Shown here: one piece after another, positions 16,133 through 24,136 of the stretch
Layout of the letters: each line of letters begins with the position of its first letter
Position numbering within the stretch: the first letter of the stretch is position 1
Assembly: GCF_017305435.1 (NCBI RefSeq)
Contig: NZ_JAFKIP010000008.1
Location: 251,216-295,361 of the forward strand
From: Microbacterium sp.
GTDB lineage: Bacteria > Actinomycetota > Actinomycetes > Actinomycetales > Microbacteriaceae
Direction: 5' to 3'
DNA length: 44,146 bases
The notes under the pieces: generated by a model
Told to the model about the DNA's origin: nothing
Seen by the model: the letters and a program-made list of their open reading frames with translations, nothing else
Database searches by the model: none
Translations under genes and position numbers: made by a program

Positions 16133-16705
16133 TCAGCCCCGCGCGAGACGCGCGTCCAGGCCCCGGCGTACGGCGGGCCACTCGTGCGGCAGGATCGAGT
16201 AGACCACCGTGTCGCGGAGGGTCCCGTCGGGGCCGAGGCGGTGGTTGCGCAGCACCCCGTCCTGCTTCGCGCCCAGGCGCTCGATTGCGGCACGCGACTG
16301 CCGGTTGTGCCAATGCGTGCGGAACTCGACGGCGATCGCGTCGCACGTCTCGAAGGCGTGACCGAGGAGCAGCCGCTTCGCCGCGGTGTTGACCGCGGTG
16401 CGCTGCACCGTCGGGGAGAGCCACGTGTAGCCGATCTCGACATGCCGATCCGCCTGGGCGATGTTGCAGAAGGTCGTCATGCCGACGGGGCGGTCGCCCG
16501 CGACGACGGCGAAGGGGTTCATCCGCCCCGCGTCGCGCTCGCCGAGCCGGCGGCCGATCTCCTCGACGGCCGACGCGGGCACGGAGGTGTACCACGCGTA
16601 CTCGAGCCCGCGGCTCGCGACGTCGAGGTCTTCCGCGTGCGCGGTATCCAGCGGTTCGAGGCGGACATGGGGGTTTTCGAGGACGACGGGGTCGGTCAGC
16701 AGCAC
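16133..16705 (-). CDS. GNAT family N-acetyltransferase
   Basis: 190-residue acetyltransferase of the RimJ/RimL-like GNAT group (ENPHVRLEPLD start; VEIGYTWLSPTVQRTAVNTA; then AKRLLLGHAFE and NRQSRAAIERLGAKQDGVLR). These regions form the acetyl-CoA site and the conserved S-x-x-A-I-x-x-L-G-F/A loop. Such proteins acetylate N-terminal or small-molecule amines; the substrate is not known. The GTG start is fixed by TAGGCT 6 bases upstream. It is a single-gene unit behind an unusual 19-base inverted repeat. Confidence 0.88.
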   Translation of the reverse strand: MLLTDPVVLENPHVRLEPLDTAHAEDLDVASRGLEYAWYTSVPASAVEEIGRRLGERDAGRMNPFAVVAGDRPVGMTTFCNIAQADRHVEIGYTWLSPTVQRTAVNTAAKRLLLGHAFETCDAIAVEFRTHWHNRQSRAAIERLGAKQDGVLRNHRLGPDGTLRDTVVYSILPHEWPAVRRGLDARLARG

Positions 16706-16711
16706 GGTCAG

Positions 16712-16717
16712 AGCCTA
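16712..16717 (-). promoter_or_regulatory. -10 element of leaderless promoter, GNAT gene
   Basis: Minus-strand TAGGCT is followed by 6 bases and the GTG start at 16705. The -35 region falls inside the adjacent inverted repeat arm (16720-16738), so a protein bound to the repeat could control this promoter. Confidence 0.6.
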
Positions 16718-16719
16718 CG

Positions 16720-16823
16720 CGCGTTCACAATTCAGTCTGCGCGGCGCCCCGGCCGCGGTCGACCGACGAGATTCCGCGGCCGCGCGTCGCTGCGCACGGC
16801 GAGGAGACTGAATTGTGAACGCG
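16720..16823. repeat. 104-base element with perfect 19-base inverted ends
   Basis: CGCGTTCACAATTCAGTCT (16720-16738) is exactly inverted at 16805-16823. The AT-rich arms contrast with a GC-rich core that has a further GGCCGCGG/CCGCGGCC pair. It sits between the 3' end of the phosphosugar mutase gene and the promoter of the acetyltransferase gene. It could be a MITE-like element, an operator pair, or an mRNA hairpin. No direct target duplication is evident. Confidence 0.7.
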
Positions 16824-16854
16824 GCGCGGGGGTGACCGGACCGGACCGGCTGGG

Positions 16855-18579
16855 TCAGCCCTGCGCCGCGGCGATGAGGGCGCGTGCACCCTCATCGAGG
16901 GCCGCGAGCCGCGCGGCGGCGTCGGATGCCGAGTCGCCGCGCACGTCGAGGTACGCCTTGAGCTTCGGTTCCGTTCCGCTCGGGCGCACGATGACGCGCG
17001 ATCCGTCGGCGAGCCACAGGCGCAGGACGTCGCCGGGCGGGTAGTCGGCCACGCCGGCGAGCAGGTCGTCGATGCGCTCGACGGCGACCCCGCCGATCGC
17101 TGCGGGCGGGTCCGCGCGCAGCGCCGCCATGATGCGGCCGATGATCGAGGTGTCCTCGACCCGCAGCGACACCTGCCCGGACTGGAAGAACCCGAACGTC
17201 TCGGCGAACTGCGCGAGCACATCGGCGAGCGTGCGTCCTTCCTCTCGGGCCTCGGCGATCATGCCGAGAATCGCGACGGCGGCGGAGATGCCGTCCTTGT
17301 CGCGCACGGTCTCGGGGTTGACCAGGTAGCCGAGTGCCTCCTCGAACCCGAAGACGATCCCGGGCGCGCGCGAGATCCACTTGAAGCCGGTCAGCGTCGC
17401 GTGGAAGTCGAGACCGTAGTGTGCCGCGACGGCCTCCAGGCCGGGGGAGGAGACGAGCGAGCAGGCGAGGGATGCCGGGGCATCCGCCGCGCCCGCTGCG
17501 CCGCCCGCCGCGCCACTCGACAGGGCGGCGCGCTGCGCCGCCCGCCACCCGAGGAGCAGCCCCGTCTCGTTGCCCGTGAGGCGGCGCCACCCGCCGTCGG
17601 CGTGTGCGTCGGGGATCGCAACCGCGAGGCGGTCGGCGTCGGGGTCGTTCGCGAGGATGAACTCCGCGCCGGCGTCTCGGGCCGTGGCGAAGGACAGGTC
17701 CATCGCCCCGGGTTCCTCGGGGTTCGGGAAGGCGACCGTCGGGAAGCGCCCGTCGGGCTCGATCTGCTCCGCGACGACGACGGGCAGCGGATAGCCCGCG
17801 AGCTCGAGGATCGCGCGGAGCGTCTCGTACCCCACGCCGTGCATCGCCGTGTAGACCCAGTTCATGCTCGCGGCTCCCGCCGGCGCCGGGGCCACTGTGG
17901 CGGTCGCGGCGACGTAGGCGGAGACGACCGCCTCGTCTGCGACCTCGTATTCTCCGCGGGGAATATCGGGAACCGCGGTCGCCGCGGCGACGCGCTCGAT
18001 GTGCGCGGCGATCTCGGCATCGGCGGGCGCGACGATCTGCGACCCCTGGTCCGCGCCCCCGAGGTACACCTTGTATCCGTTGTCGTCGGGCGGGTTGTGC
18101 GACGCGGTCACCATGACGCCCGCCGCGGCATCCAGATGCCGCACGGCGAAGGCCAGCACGGGCGTCGGGAGGAGGCGCGGCAGCAGCACCGCCCGCAGCC
18201 CCGCACCGGCGAAGATGGCCGCCGAGTCCGCCGCGAAGACGTCCGAGTTCCGCCGCCCGTCGTAGCCGATGACGACCGTCGGCGTGGCATCCGGCCCCGC
18301 CTTCTCGCGCAGGTAGGCGGCGAAGCCCGCCGCCGCCTGCGACACGAGCACGCGGTTCATGCGATTGCTGCCGGCGCCGAGGCGCCCGCGCAGACCCGCC
18401 GTGCCGAACTCGAGGCGCGCGCCGAAGCGGTCGTCGAGGTCGGCGGATGCCGCGGCATCCCCGCCCTCGGCCGCCGCGATGATCGCGGCGAGCTCGCCCC
18501 TCGTCACCTCATCGGGGTCCTGTGCGAGCCACGCGCGCGCGGCCTGCAGCGAGGAGGGCGCGGACACCGGGCTGGTCAC
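16855..18579 (-). CDS. Phosphosugar mutase (phosphoglucomutase/phosphomannomutase family)
   Basis: 574-residue alpha-D-phosphohexomutase. The catalytic phospho-Ser is Ser160 in MVTASHNPPDDNGYK. The metal loop is DPDADRLA, the sugar-specificity loop is GFEEALGY, and the phosphate loop is RPSGTEPKLK. The length and the GFEEALGY loop suit the PgmB/phosphopentomutase-like actinobacterial group. It overlaps the purine nucleoside phosphorylase gene by 4 bases. That coupling suggests it converts (deoxy)ribose-1-phosphate from nucleoside breakdown to the 5-phosphate, although glucose- or mannose-phosphate activity is also possible. Confidence 0.92.
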   Translation of the reverse strand: MTSPVSAPSSLQAARAWLAQDPDEVTRGELAAIIAAAEGGDAAASADLDDRFGARLEFGTAGLRGRLGAGSNRMNRVLVSQAAAGFAAYLREKAGPDATPTVVIGYDGRRNSDVFAADSAAIFAGAGLRAVLLPRLLPTPVLAFAVRHLDAAAGVMVTASHNPPDDNGYKVYLGGADQGSQIVAPADAEIAAHIERVAAATAVPDIPRGEYEVADEAVVSAYVAATATVAPAPAGAASMNWVYTAMHGVGYETLRAILELAGYPLPVVVAEQIEPDGRFPTVAFPNPEEPGAMDLSFATARDAGAEFILANDPDADRLAVAIPDAHADGGWRRLTGNETGLLLGWRAAQRAALSSGAAGGAAGAADAPASLACSLVSSPGLEAVAAHYGLDFHATLTGFKWISRAPGIVFGFEEALGYLVNPETVRDKDGISAAVAILGMIAEAREEGRTLADVLAQFAETFGFFQSGQVSLRVEDTSIIGRIMAALRADPPAAIGGVAVERIDDLLAGVADYPPGDVLRLWLADGSRVIVRPSGTEPKLKAYLDVRGDSASDAAARLAALDEGARALIAAAQG

Positions 18580-19406
18580 AGCGCGCCGACCACGCGCGCG
18601 AGGAGGTCCGAGATGACGGGCTCCGCCAGCTGGCCCGCCTCGATGACTTCGGCGTGGCTGAGAGGGGTCGTCTGGATGCCGGCGGCGAGGTTCGTGATGA
18701 GCGAGAACCCGAGGATCTCCATGCCCGCCTGACGCGCCGCGATCGCCTCGAGCGCGGTCGACATGCCGACGATGTGACCGCCGATCGTCTTCGCCATGCG
18801 CACTTCGGCGGGGGTCTCGTACTGCGGCCCGCGGAACTGGCAGTACACGCCCTCGTCGAGCGACGGGTCGATCCGGCGGGCGACGTCGCGCAGCCGCGTC
18901 GAGTAGAGGTCGGTGAGGTCGATGAAGGTCGCGCCCTCGAGCGGCGAGTCGCCCGTGAGGTTGATGTGGTCGCTGATGAGGACGGGCGTCCCGGGCGTCC
19001 AGGTGTGCTTGATGCCCCCGGCGCCGTTCGTCAGCACCATCGTCTTCGCTCCCGTCGCGGCGGCGGTGCGGACGCTGTGCACGACGCGGCGGACGCCGTG
19101 GCCCTCGTAGTAGTGCGTGCGTGCGCCGATCACGAGCACCCGCTTGCCGCCCGGCGTGAGGATCGAGCGCAACGACCCGACGTGGCCGGCCAGGGCGGGC
19201 TTCGAGAAGCCGGTGACCTCGGTGGCGGGGATCGTGGTCGTCGTCTCACCGATGAGGTCGGCGGCCTTGCCCCAGCCGCTGCCGAGGGTGAGCGCGATGT
19301 CGTGACGCTCCACGCCGGTGAGGCGAGCGATGTCGGATGCCGCCTGCGCGGCGACCTCGAAGGGGTCTGCCGCGGGGTCGTCGAGAGGATTCGTGTACGA
19401 GGACAT
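18576..19406 (-). CDS. punA: Purine-nucleoside phosphorylase
   Basis: 276-residue trimeric-type (class II) purine nucleoside phosphorylase that splits inosine and guanosine with phosphate. Conserved parts are LGSGWGKAADLI (phosphate loop), TNGAGGIKHTWTPG with the family's TNA/TNG motif, the QFRGPQYETPAEVRM segment with the base-binding Glu, and GMSTALEAIAARQ. Length matches mycobacterial PunA (about 268). The ATG at 19406 is preceded by TAAAGT 6 bases upstream. The gene is first in the operon with the phosphosugar mutase, completing a salvage route with add and deoA. Confidence 0.94.
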   Translation of the reverse strand: MSSYTNPLDDPAADPFEVAAQAASDIARLTGVERHDIALTLGSGWGKAADLIGETTTTIPATEVTGFSKPALAGHVGSLRSILTPGGKRVLVIGARTHYYEGHGVRRVVHSVRTAAATGAKTMVLTNGAGGIKHTWTPGTPVLISDHINLTGDSPLEGATFIDLTDLYSTRLRDVARRIDPSLDEGVYCQFRGPQYETPAEVRMAKTIGGHIVGMSTALEAIAARQAGMEILGFSLITNLAAGIQTTPLSHAEVIEAGQLAEPVISDLLARVVGAL

Positions 19407-19412
19407 CCCCCT

Positions 19413-19418
19413 ACTTTA
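19413..19418 (-). promoter_or_regulatory. -10 element of leaderless promoter, punA
   Basis: Minus-strand TAAAGT, then AGGGGG, then the ATG at 19406. The G-rich 6-mer could also act as a ribosome-binding site, but the distance to the -10 would leave it untranscribed. Confidence 0.6.
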
Positions 19419-19454
19419 GGAACCCGGGCGTCGGTGGGCCAGGCGACGGCCTGG

Positions 19455-19460
19455 AAGAAT
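19455..19460 (+). promoter_or_regulatory. -10 element of leaderless promoter, lpdA
   Basis: AAGAAT, then GGAGGA, then ATG at 19467. The region is divergent from the punA promoter, about 40 bases away. Confidence 0.5.
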
Positions 19461-19466
19461 GGAGGA

Positions 19467-20918
19467 ATGTCCGCGAGCTTCGTCCATTCCCAGTCGGTCG
19501 CCGTGCTCGGCGGCGGCCCCGGCGGCTACGAAGCCGCGCTCGCCGCGGCGCAGCTGGGGGCTGAGGTGACGCTCGTCGAGCGCGCCGGAGTCGGGGGCGC
19601 CGCGGTCATCACCGACGTCGTCCCCTCCAAGAGCCTCATCGCGACGGCGGATGCCGCGGTCGCGATCTCCGAGGCATCCGACCTCGGCGTCGAGTTCTTC
19701 GCGAAGGGCGAGTCCGGCCGCCCCCTGAAGCCGGAGGTGGCGATCAACCTCGCCGCCGTCAACAAGCGTCTGCTCTCCCTCGCGCGGCAGCAGTCCGACG
19801 ACATGCGGGCGCAGCTCGTGGATGCCGGGGTGCGCATCATCTCGGGCCACGGCCGCCTCGAGGACCACCACTCGATCGTCGTCGCGACGGGCCCCGGTGG
19901 GACGGACTTCGACCGCGTCGAGGCGCACACGCTCGTCGTCGCGGTTGGCGCGGCGCCCCGCGAGCTGCCGAGCGCGCAGCCCGACGGCGAGCGGATCCTC
20001 ACATGGACCCAGCTGTACGACATGAAGGCCCTTCCCGAGCACCTCATCGTCGTGGGGTCGGGTGTCACCGGCGCCGAGTTCGCGTCGGCGTACATGAACC
20101 TCGGCGCCGCGGTGACGTTGATCTCGTCGCGCGAGCACGTGCTCCCCGGCGAGGACCGTGATGCGGCCGCGGTGCTGGAGAAGGTGTTCCGTCGCGGCGG
20201 GATGACGGTGCTGTCGCGCTCGCGCGCGGAGCGCGTGGAGCGGGTCGGCGACGGAGTCGTCGTGACGCTCTCCGATGGCCGCACCGTCGAAGGCAGCCAC
20301 TGCCTGATGGCGGTCGGGTCGATCCCGAACACCGCGGGGATCGGTCTGGCCGAGACGGGCGTCGAGCTCACCGATTCGGGTCACATCCGCGTGAACCGCG
20401 TCGCCCGCACCTCGGTGCCCAACATCTACGCCGCCGGCGACTGCACGACGTTCGTGCCCCTGGCATCCGTCGCCTCCATGCAGGGGCGCACCGCCATCTT
20501 CCACGCGCTCGGCGACACCGTGATTCCGCTCGAGCGTCGCCGCATCACGGCGAATATCTTCACGGCGCCCGAGATCGCGACGGTCGGGCGCCAGGAGAGG
20601 GACCTCGAGACCGGCGCCATCAACGGCTACGTGCACAAGCTCCCGCTCGCGGCGAACGCCCGCGCGAAGATGATGGGCATAGGGGACGGCTTCGTCAAGA
20701 TCATCGCGCGCGAGGGGTCGGGCACGGTCATCGGCGGCGTCATCGTCGCGCCGCGCGCGTCGGAGCTCATCTACCCGATCGCGATCGCCGTCGAGCGCCG
20801 CCTCACGGTCGACCAGGTCTCGCGCGTGTTCGCGGTGTTCCCCTCGCTCACGGCATCCATCACGGATGCGACGCGCGCGATGCATCAGGTGAACCGCGAC
20901 GACGACTTCTTCGGCTGA
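19467..20918 (+). CDS. lpdA: LpdA-type NAD(P)H-quinone dehydrogenase
   Basis: 483-residue FAD-dependent pyridine-nucleotide oxidoreductase of the dihydrolipoamide dehydrogenase fold. FAD motif GGGPGG is at residues 15-20, the second Rossmann motif is VVGSGVTGAEFAS, and an IYAAGDCT segment closes the FAD site. The redox Cys pair of true dihydrolipoamide dehydrogenases is missing: the equivalent stretch reads GGAAVITDVVPSKSL. That is the hallmark of the mycobacterial LpdA (Rv3303c) group, which reduces quinones with NAD(P)H instead of disulfides. The start ATG is fixed by the leaderless spacing. The gene is monocistronic and convergent with a lipoprotein gene. Confidence 0.9.
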   Translation: MSASFVHSQSVAVLGGGPGGYEAALAAAQLGAEVTLVERAGVGGAAVITDVVPSKSLIATADAAVAISEASDLGVEFFAKGESGRPLKPEVAINLAAVNKRLLSLARQQSDDMRAQLVDAGVRIISGHGRLEDHHSIVVATGPGGTDFDRVEAHTLVVAVGAAPRELPSAQPDGERILTWTQLYDMKALPEHLIVVGSGVTGAEFASAYMNLGAAVTLISSREHVLPGEDRDAAAVLEKVFRRGGMTVLSRSRAERVERVGDGVVVTLSDGRTVEGSHCLMAVGSIPNTAGIGLAETGVELTDSGHIRVNRVARTSVPNIYAAGDCTTFVPLASVASMQGRTAIFHALGDTVIPLERRRITANIFTAPEIATVGRQERDLETGAINGYVHKLPLAANARAKMMGIGDGFVKIIAREGSGTVIGGVIVAPRASELIYPIAIAVERRLTVDQVSRVFAVFPSLTASITDATRAMHQVNRDDDFFG

Positions 20919-20933
20919 GCAGCGCGGCTCTGC

Positions 20934-20998
20934 GCTCGCGCGGCCGAAAACTGCTCGCGCGGCCGAAAGTTCGATGGCGCGTGCAGCATTCGACCGCG
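20934..20998. repeat. Direct and inverted repeats between convergent genes
   Basis: GCTCGCGCGGCCGAAA occurs at 20934-20949 and 20953-20968, a period of 19. The overlapping word CGCGGCCGAAAACTGC (20939-20954) has an inverted counterpart GCAGCATTCGACCGCG (20983-20998), matching at 13 of 16 positions. It lies between the stops of lpdA and the lipoprotein gene, where a bidirectional terminator would sit. Confidence 0.6.
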
Positions 20999-21014
20999 TC
21001 AGGTTCCGCAGGGG

Positions 21015-21473
21015 CTACTTCTGCAGGGCCGCGACCCAGTAGCCCTCGCCGTCGGGCGAGGTGGCGGATGCCGCGAACCGCGTGAGATCGCCGACGGCGA
21101 TCGGGATCGCGATCGGGGTCAGCGCGCCGCCCTGGTGACAGACGATCTCCTGCGTGACGGTCGTGGCCTCACCCGTGCCGGTGTAGGTCAGGGTGAACGT
21201 CGCGCGGTCGGTCCCATCGCAGCGGAGCTCCACGGCGCGATACGGCTGCGCGGGCGAGACGTCGACCGGGGTCGCGTCGTCGGGCGCGGAGAACGCGGCG
21301 CCCGTCGCGATGCCGCCCCCGGCCTCCATCGCCTGTTCGAACCACGCGCGCCACGCGGCCCGGTCCTCAGCGGTCGGGCCCGCCAGTGCGGCGCAGCCGC
21401 CGAGCGCGATCAGCAGGGCCGCCAAAGCGGTGGTGGCCAAAGCGGTGGTGGCGGTCAGGGGGCGGCGGGACAC
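21015..21473 (-). CDS. Small putative lipoprotein of unknown function
   Basis: 152 residues. The N-terminus is a lipoprotein signal: a basic start (SRRPL), a hydrophobic stretch (TTALAALLIA) and the lipobox LGGC, giving a mature lipid-anchored protein on the outer face of the membrane. The remainder is a small beta-rich domain with two further Cys (RCDG and VCHQGG) that could form a disulfide. I do not recognise a family. The GTG at 21473 is chosen because TACCCT lies exactly 6 bases before it; another GTG two codons upstream abuts that hexamer and is less likely. It is convergent with lpdA. Confidence 0.75.
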   Translation of the reverse strand: MSRRPLTATTALATTALAALLIALGGCAALAGPTAEDRAAWRAWFEQAMEAGGGIATGAAFSAPDDATPVDVSPAQPYRAVELRCDGTDRATFTLTYTGTGEATTVTQEIVCHQGGALTPIAIPIAVGDLTRFAASATSPDGEGYWVAALQK

Positions 21474-21479
21474 CGTCAC

Positions 21480-21485
21480 AGGGTA
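21480..21485 (-). promoter_or_regulatory. -10 element of leaderless promoter, lipoprotein gene
   Basis: Minus-strand TACCCT lies 6 bases before the GTG at 21473 and lies directly against the alternative GTG at 21479, which argues for the shorter protein. Confidence 0.55.
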
Positions 21486-21492
21486 CGCCCGC

Positions 21493-23331
21493 TCAGGAGA
21501 TCGTGAGCAGCTGGTGCCCGGCCGACACCGTCGTGCCGGGGGTCGCGTCGATCGCGCCGATCACGCCGTCCTTGTGGGCCTGCAGGGGCTGCTCCATCTT
21601 CATGGCCTCGAGGACGACGACGAGGTCGCCCTTGACGACCTGCTGGCCCTCCTCCACCGCGACCTTGACGATCGTCGCCTGCATCGGCGCCTTGACGGCG
21701 TCTCCCGAGGCGCCCGCGTTCACGGTGGTCGCGTGCGAGCGGCGCGAGGGCGGCGCGGCCGCGGGGCGCCCGATCTTCACGGGCGCGACCGCGATGCGGT
21801 CGGGGAGGCTCACCTCGAGGCGCTTTCCCGAGACCTCGACGACGACGGTGTGCCGCGGTTCGGCCTCTTCCGGCGACTCGAGCTCGCCGTCCCACGGCGG
21901 GATGTCGTTCTCGAACTCGGTCTCGATCCATCGGGTGAACACGCCGAAGTCGCCGTCCTCCGCCGTGAACGCGGGATCGCGGACGACCTTGCGGTGGAAG
22001 GGGATCACCGTCGGCATGCCGGAGACCTCGAACTCGTCGAGGGCGCGGCGGGCGCGCTGGAGCGCCTCGGCGCGGTCGCGGCCGGTGACGATGAGCTTGC
22101 CGAGGAGCGAGTCGAACGCGCCCGAGACGCTGTCGCCCGCGGTGACACCCGAATCGAGGCGGATGCCGGGGCCGCCGAACGTCTTGAACTGGTGGATGCG
22201 CCCGGGCTGCGGCAGGAAGCCCCGGCCCGGGTCCTCGCCGTTGATGCGGAACTCGATCGAGTGCCCGACGGGCTCGGGGTCGCGGTCGTCGAGGAGCCCG
22301 CCCTCGGCGAGGCGGAACTGCTCGCGCACGAGGTCGAGGCCCGTGACCTCTTCCGACACGGGGTGCTCGACCTGCAGGCGCGTGTTGACCTCGAGGAACG
22401 AGATCGTGCCGTCGGCGCCGATGAGGAACTCGCACGTGCCCGCGCCGACGTAGCCGACCTCCTTGAGGATGGCCTTGGATGCCGCGTAGAGGATGCGGTT
22501 CTGCTCGTCGGTGAGGAACGGCGCCGGGGCCTCCTCGACGAGCTTCTGATGGCGGCGCTGCAGCGAGCAGTCGCGCGTCGAGACGACGACGACCGTGCCC
22601 GCGGCATCCGCGAGGCACTGCGTCTCGACGTGCCGCGGCTTGTCGAGGTACTTCTCCACGAAGCACTCGCCGCGACCGAAGGCGGTGATCGCCTCGCGCG
22701 TCGCCGACTCGAAGAGCTCGGCGACCTCATCGAGCTCGCGCGCGACCTTGAGGCCGCGTCCGCCGCCGCCGTAGGCCGCCTTGATGGCGATCGGCAGGCC
22801 GACCTCTTCCGCGAACGCGATGACCTCGTCGGCGCCGGCGACGGGGCCGGGCGTCCCCGGGGCGAGCGGGGCGCCGACCTTCTCGGCGACCGCGCGGGCG
22901 GTGACCTTGTCGCCGAGGGCCTCGATCGCCTCGGGCGTGGGGCCGATCCAGACGAGGCCCGCGCCGATCACCGCGCGGGCGAAATCGGCGTTCTCGGCGA
23001 GGAAGCCGTAGCCCGGGTGCACGGCGTCGGCGCCGGAGCGGCGTGCGACGGAGAGGATCTTCTCGATCGAGAGGTACGTCTCGGCGCTCGTCGCGCCCTC
23101 GAGCGCATAGGCCTCGTCGGCCAGCTTCGCGTGCATCGCATCGCGATCCTGATCCGCGTAGACGGCGACCGAGCCTTTGCCCGCGTCGCGGGCGGCGCGG
23201 ATCACGCGCACGGCGATCTCGCCGCGGTTCGCGACGAGCACCTTCGTGATCACTCGCTGGGTGTTCACGCGGGGGGCGGTCGGGCGCGCCCCGGATTCGA
23301 CGGTCTCGGGCGCAGGCACGGAAAGCGGCAT
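21493..23331 (-). CDS. accA: Acyl-CoA carboxylase alpha subunit (biotin carboxylase + BCCP)
   Basis: 612 residues. Biotin carboxylase part: [19 protein letters not shown] at the N-terminus, the ATP-grasp glycine loop [10 protein letters not shown], and [20 protein letters not shown] with catalytic residues. The C-terminal biotin-carrier domain has EAMKMEQ, with the biotinylated Lys at about residue 578. The protein carboxylates its own biotin, which then feeds the beta subunit encoded at 29108-30706 to make malonyl- or methylmalonyl-CoA for fatty acid synthesis. Biotin would be attached by BirA (30998-31786). The ATG at 23331 follows TAGGCT by 7 bases. Alpha, beta and epsilon genes are split here by a methyltransferase and a signalling operon. 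Confidence 0.95.
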   Translation of the reverse strand: MPLSVPAPETVESGARPTAPRVNTQRVITKVLVANRGEIAVRVIRAARDAGKGSVAVYADQDRDAMHAKLADEAYALEGATSAETYLSIEKILSVARRSGADAVHPGYGFLAENADFARAVIGAGLVWIGPTPEAIEALGDKVTARAVAEKVGAPLAPGTPGPVAGADEVIAFAEEVGLPIAIKAAYGGGGRGLKVARELDEVAELFESATREAITAFGRGECFVEKYLDKPRHVETQCLADAAGTVVVVSTRDCSLQRRHQKLVEEAPAPFLTDEQNRILYAASKAILKEVGYVGAGTCEFLIGADGTISFLEVNTRLQVEHPVSEEVTGLDLVREQFRLAEGGLLDDRDPEPVGHSIEFRINGEDPGRGFLPQPGRIHQFKTFGGPGIRLDSGVTAGDSVSGAFDSLLGKLIVTGRDRAEALQRARRALDEFEVSGMPTVIPFHRKVVRDPAFTAEDGDFGVFTRWIETEFENDIPPWDGELESPEEAEPRHTVVVEVSGKRLEVSLPDRIAVAPVKIGRPAAAPPSRRSHATTVNAGASGDAVKAPMQATIVKVAVEEGQQVVKGDLVVVLEAMKMEQPLQAHKDGVIGAIDATPGTTVSAGHQLLTIS

Positions 23332-23338
23332 GGATGCC

Positions 23339-23344
23339 AGCCTA
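23339..23344 (-). promoter_or_regulatory. -10 element of leaderless promoter, accA
   Basis: Minus-strand TAGGCT, then 7 bases, then the ATG at 23331. The 7-base spacing is shared only with the beta subunit gene in this window. Confidence 0.55.
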
Positions 23345-23408
23345 CTCAGCACACCCCACCCGTTTTTGGATCCCTCGCACAAGATCCGCGAGAAAACATG
23401 GTGTGAAC

Positions 23409-24065
23409 CTACGAGGCGTCAGGGGAGGCCCACAGATCGGTCCAGCGGACGCCGAGCTCCGTGCACAGGTGTCGCAGCGTCGACAGCGACATCCCGACGA
23501 CCGTGGACGGGTCGCCCTCGACCCGTTCGATGAAGGCTCCGCCGAGGCTGTCGACCGTGAACGCGCCGGCGACCTGCAGGGGCTCGCCGGTGGCGACGTA
23601 GGCGTCGATCTCGGCATCCGCCACGTCCGCGGCGAAGGTGACGGATGCCTCCGCGACGGCGTGCGCCTCACGCGGTGTCGTGCCCGGGGCGAGGCGGAAC
23701 ACGCTGTGGCCCGAGTGCAGGACGCCCGTGCGCCCGCGCATCTCGTGCCAGCGCGCGGTCGCGACCTCGGGGCGGTGCGGCTTGCCGAGGATCCGCCCGT
23801 CGAGCTCGAACATCGAGTCGCCGCCGATGACGATGCCGTCGAAGCCCGGATCCTCCGCCGCGACGGCTGCCGCGACGTCCTGGGCCTTGCGGCGCGCGAG
23901 CAGCAGGACGTGCTCGTCCGGGGCGAGCGTGCGGCCCTCGCCCGATTCGACCGCCGCGATGACCGCCTCCTCATCGACCTGCGGCGCGCGGGTCACCGGT
24001 TCGATGCCCGCCTGCCGCAGCAGCATGAGACGGGCGGGGGAGGTGGAGGCCAGGCACACGCGCAT
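23409..24065 (-). CDS. maf: Maf family nucleotide pyrophosphatase
   Basis: 218 residues. The conserved N-terminal [17 protein letters not shown] and the acidic [11 protein letters not shown] motif identify the Maf/HAM1-like fold. Maf proteins hydrolyse dTTP, UTP or modified pyrimidine nucleoside triphosphates, and are linked to cell-division control in some bacteria. The ATG at 24065 has TACGCT 6 bases upstream. Its neighbourhood with acyl-CoA carboxylase genes is conserved in many actinobacteria. It is divergent from the RNA methyltransferase gene. Confidence 0.92.
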   Translation of the reverse strand: MRVCLASTSPARLMLLRQAGIEPVTRAPQVDEEAVIAAVESGEGRTLAPDEHVLLLARRKAQDVAAAVAAEDPGFDGIVIGGDSMFELDGRILGKPHRPEVATARWHEMRGRTGVLHSGHSVFRLAPGTTPREAHAVAEASVTFAADVADAEIDAYVATGEPLQVAGAFTVDSLGGAFIERVEGDPSTVVGMSLSTLRHLCTELGVRWTDLWASPDAS

Positions 24066-24071
24066 GGCTCC

Positions 24072-24077
24072 AGCGTA
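24072..24077 (-). promoter_or_regulatory. -10 element of leaderless promoter, maf
   Basis: Minus-strand TACGCT ends 6 bases before the ATG at 24065. Confidence 0.6.
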
Positions 24078-24124
24078 CGAGGCCGGGGGTGCGCGGTCCG
24101 GAGAAACTGCCCGGCCCGGTGTGC

Positions 24125-24130
24125 GACCAT
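24125..24130 (+). promoter_or_regulatory. -10 element of leaderless promoter, RNA methyltransferase
   Basis: GACCAT, then CGGGGG, then the ATG at 24137. The hexamer is a weak match (A at position 2, T at position 6), but the spacing is the same as in neighbouring genes. Confidence 0.45.
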
Positions 24131-24136
24131 CGGGGG

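Noticed and set aside
19467-20918. Dihydrolipoamide dehydrogenase (E3 of 2-oxo acid dehydrogenases).
   Set aside because: The active-site CxxxxC pair is absent, which places it in the LpdA quinone-reductase group.
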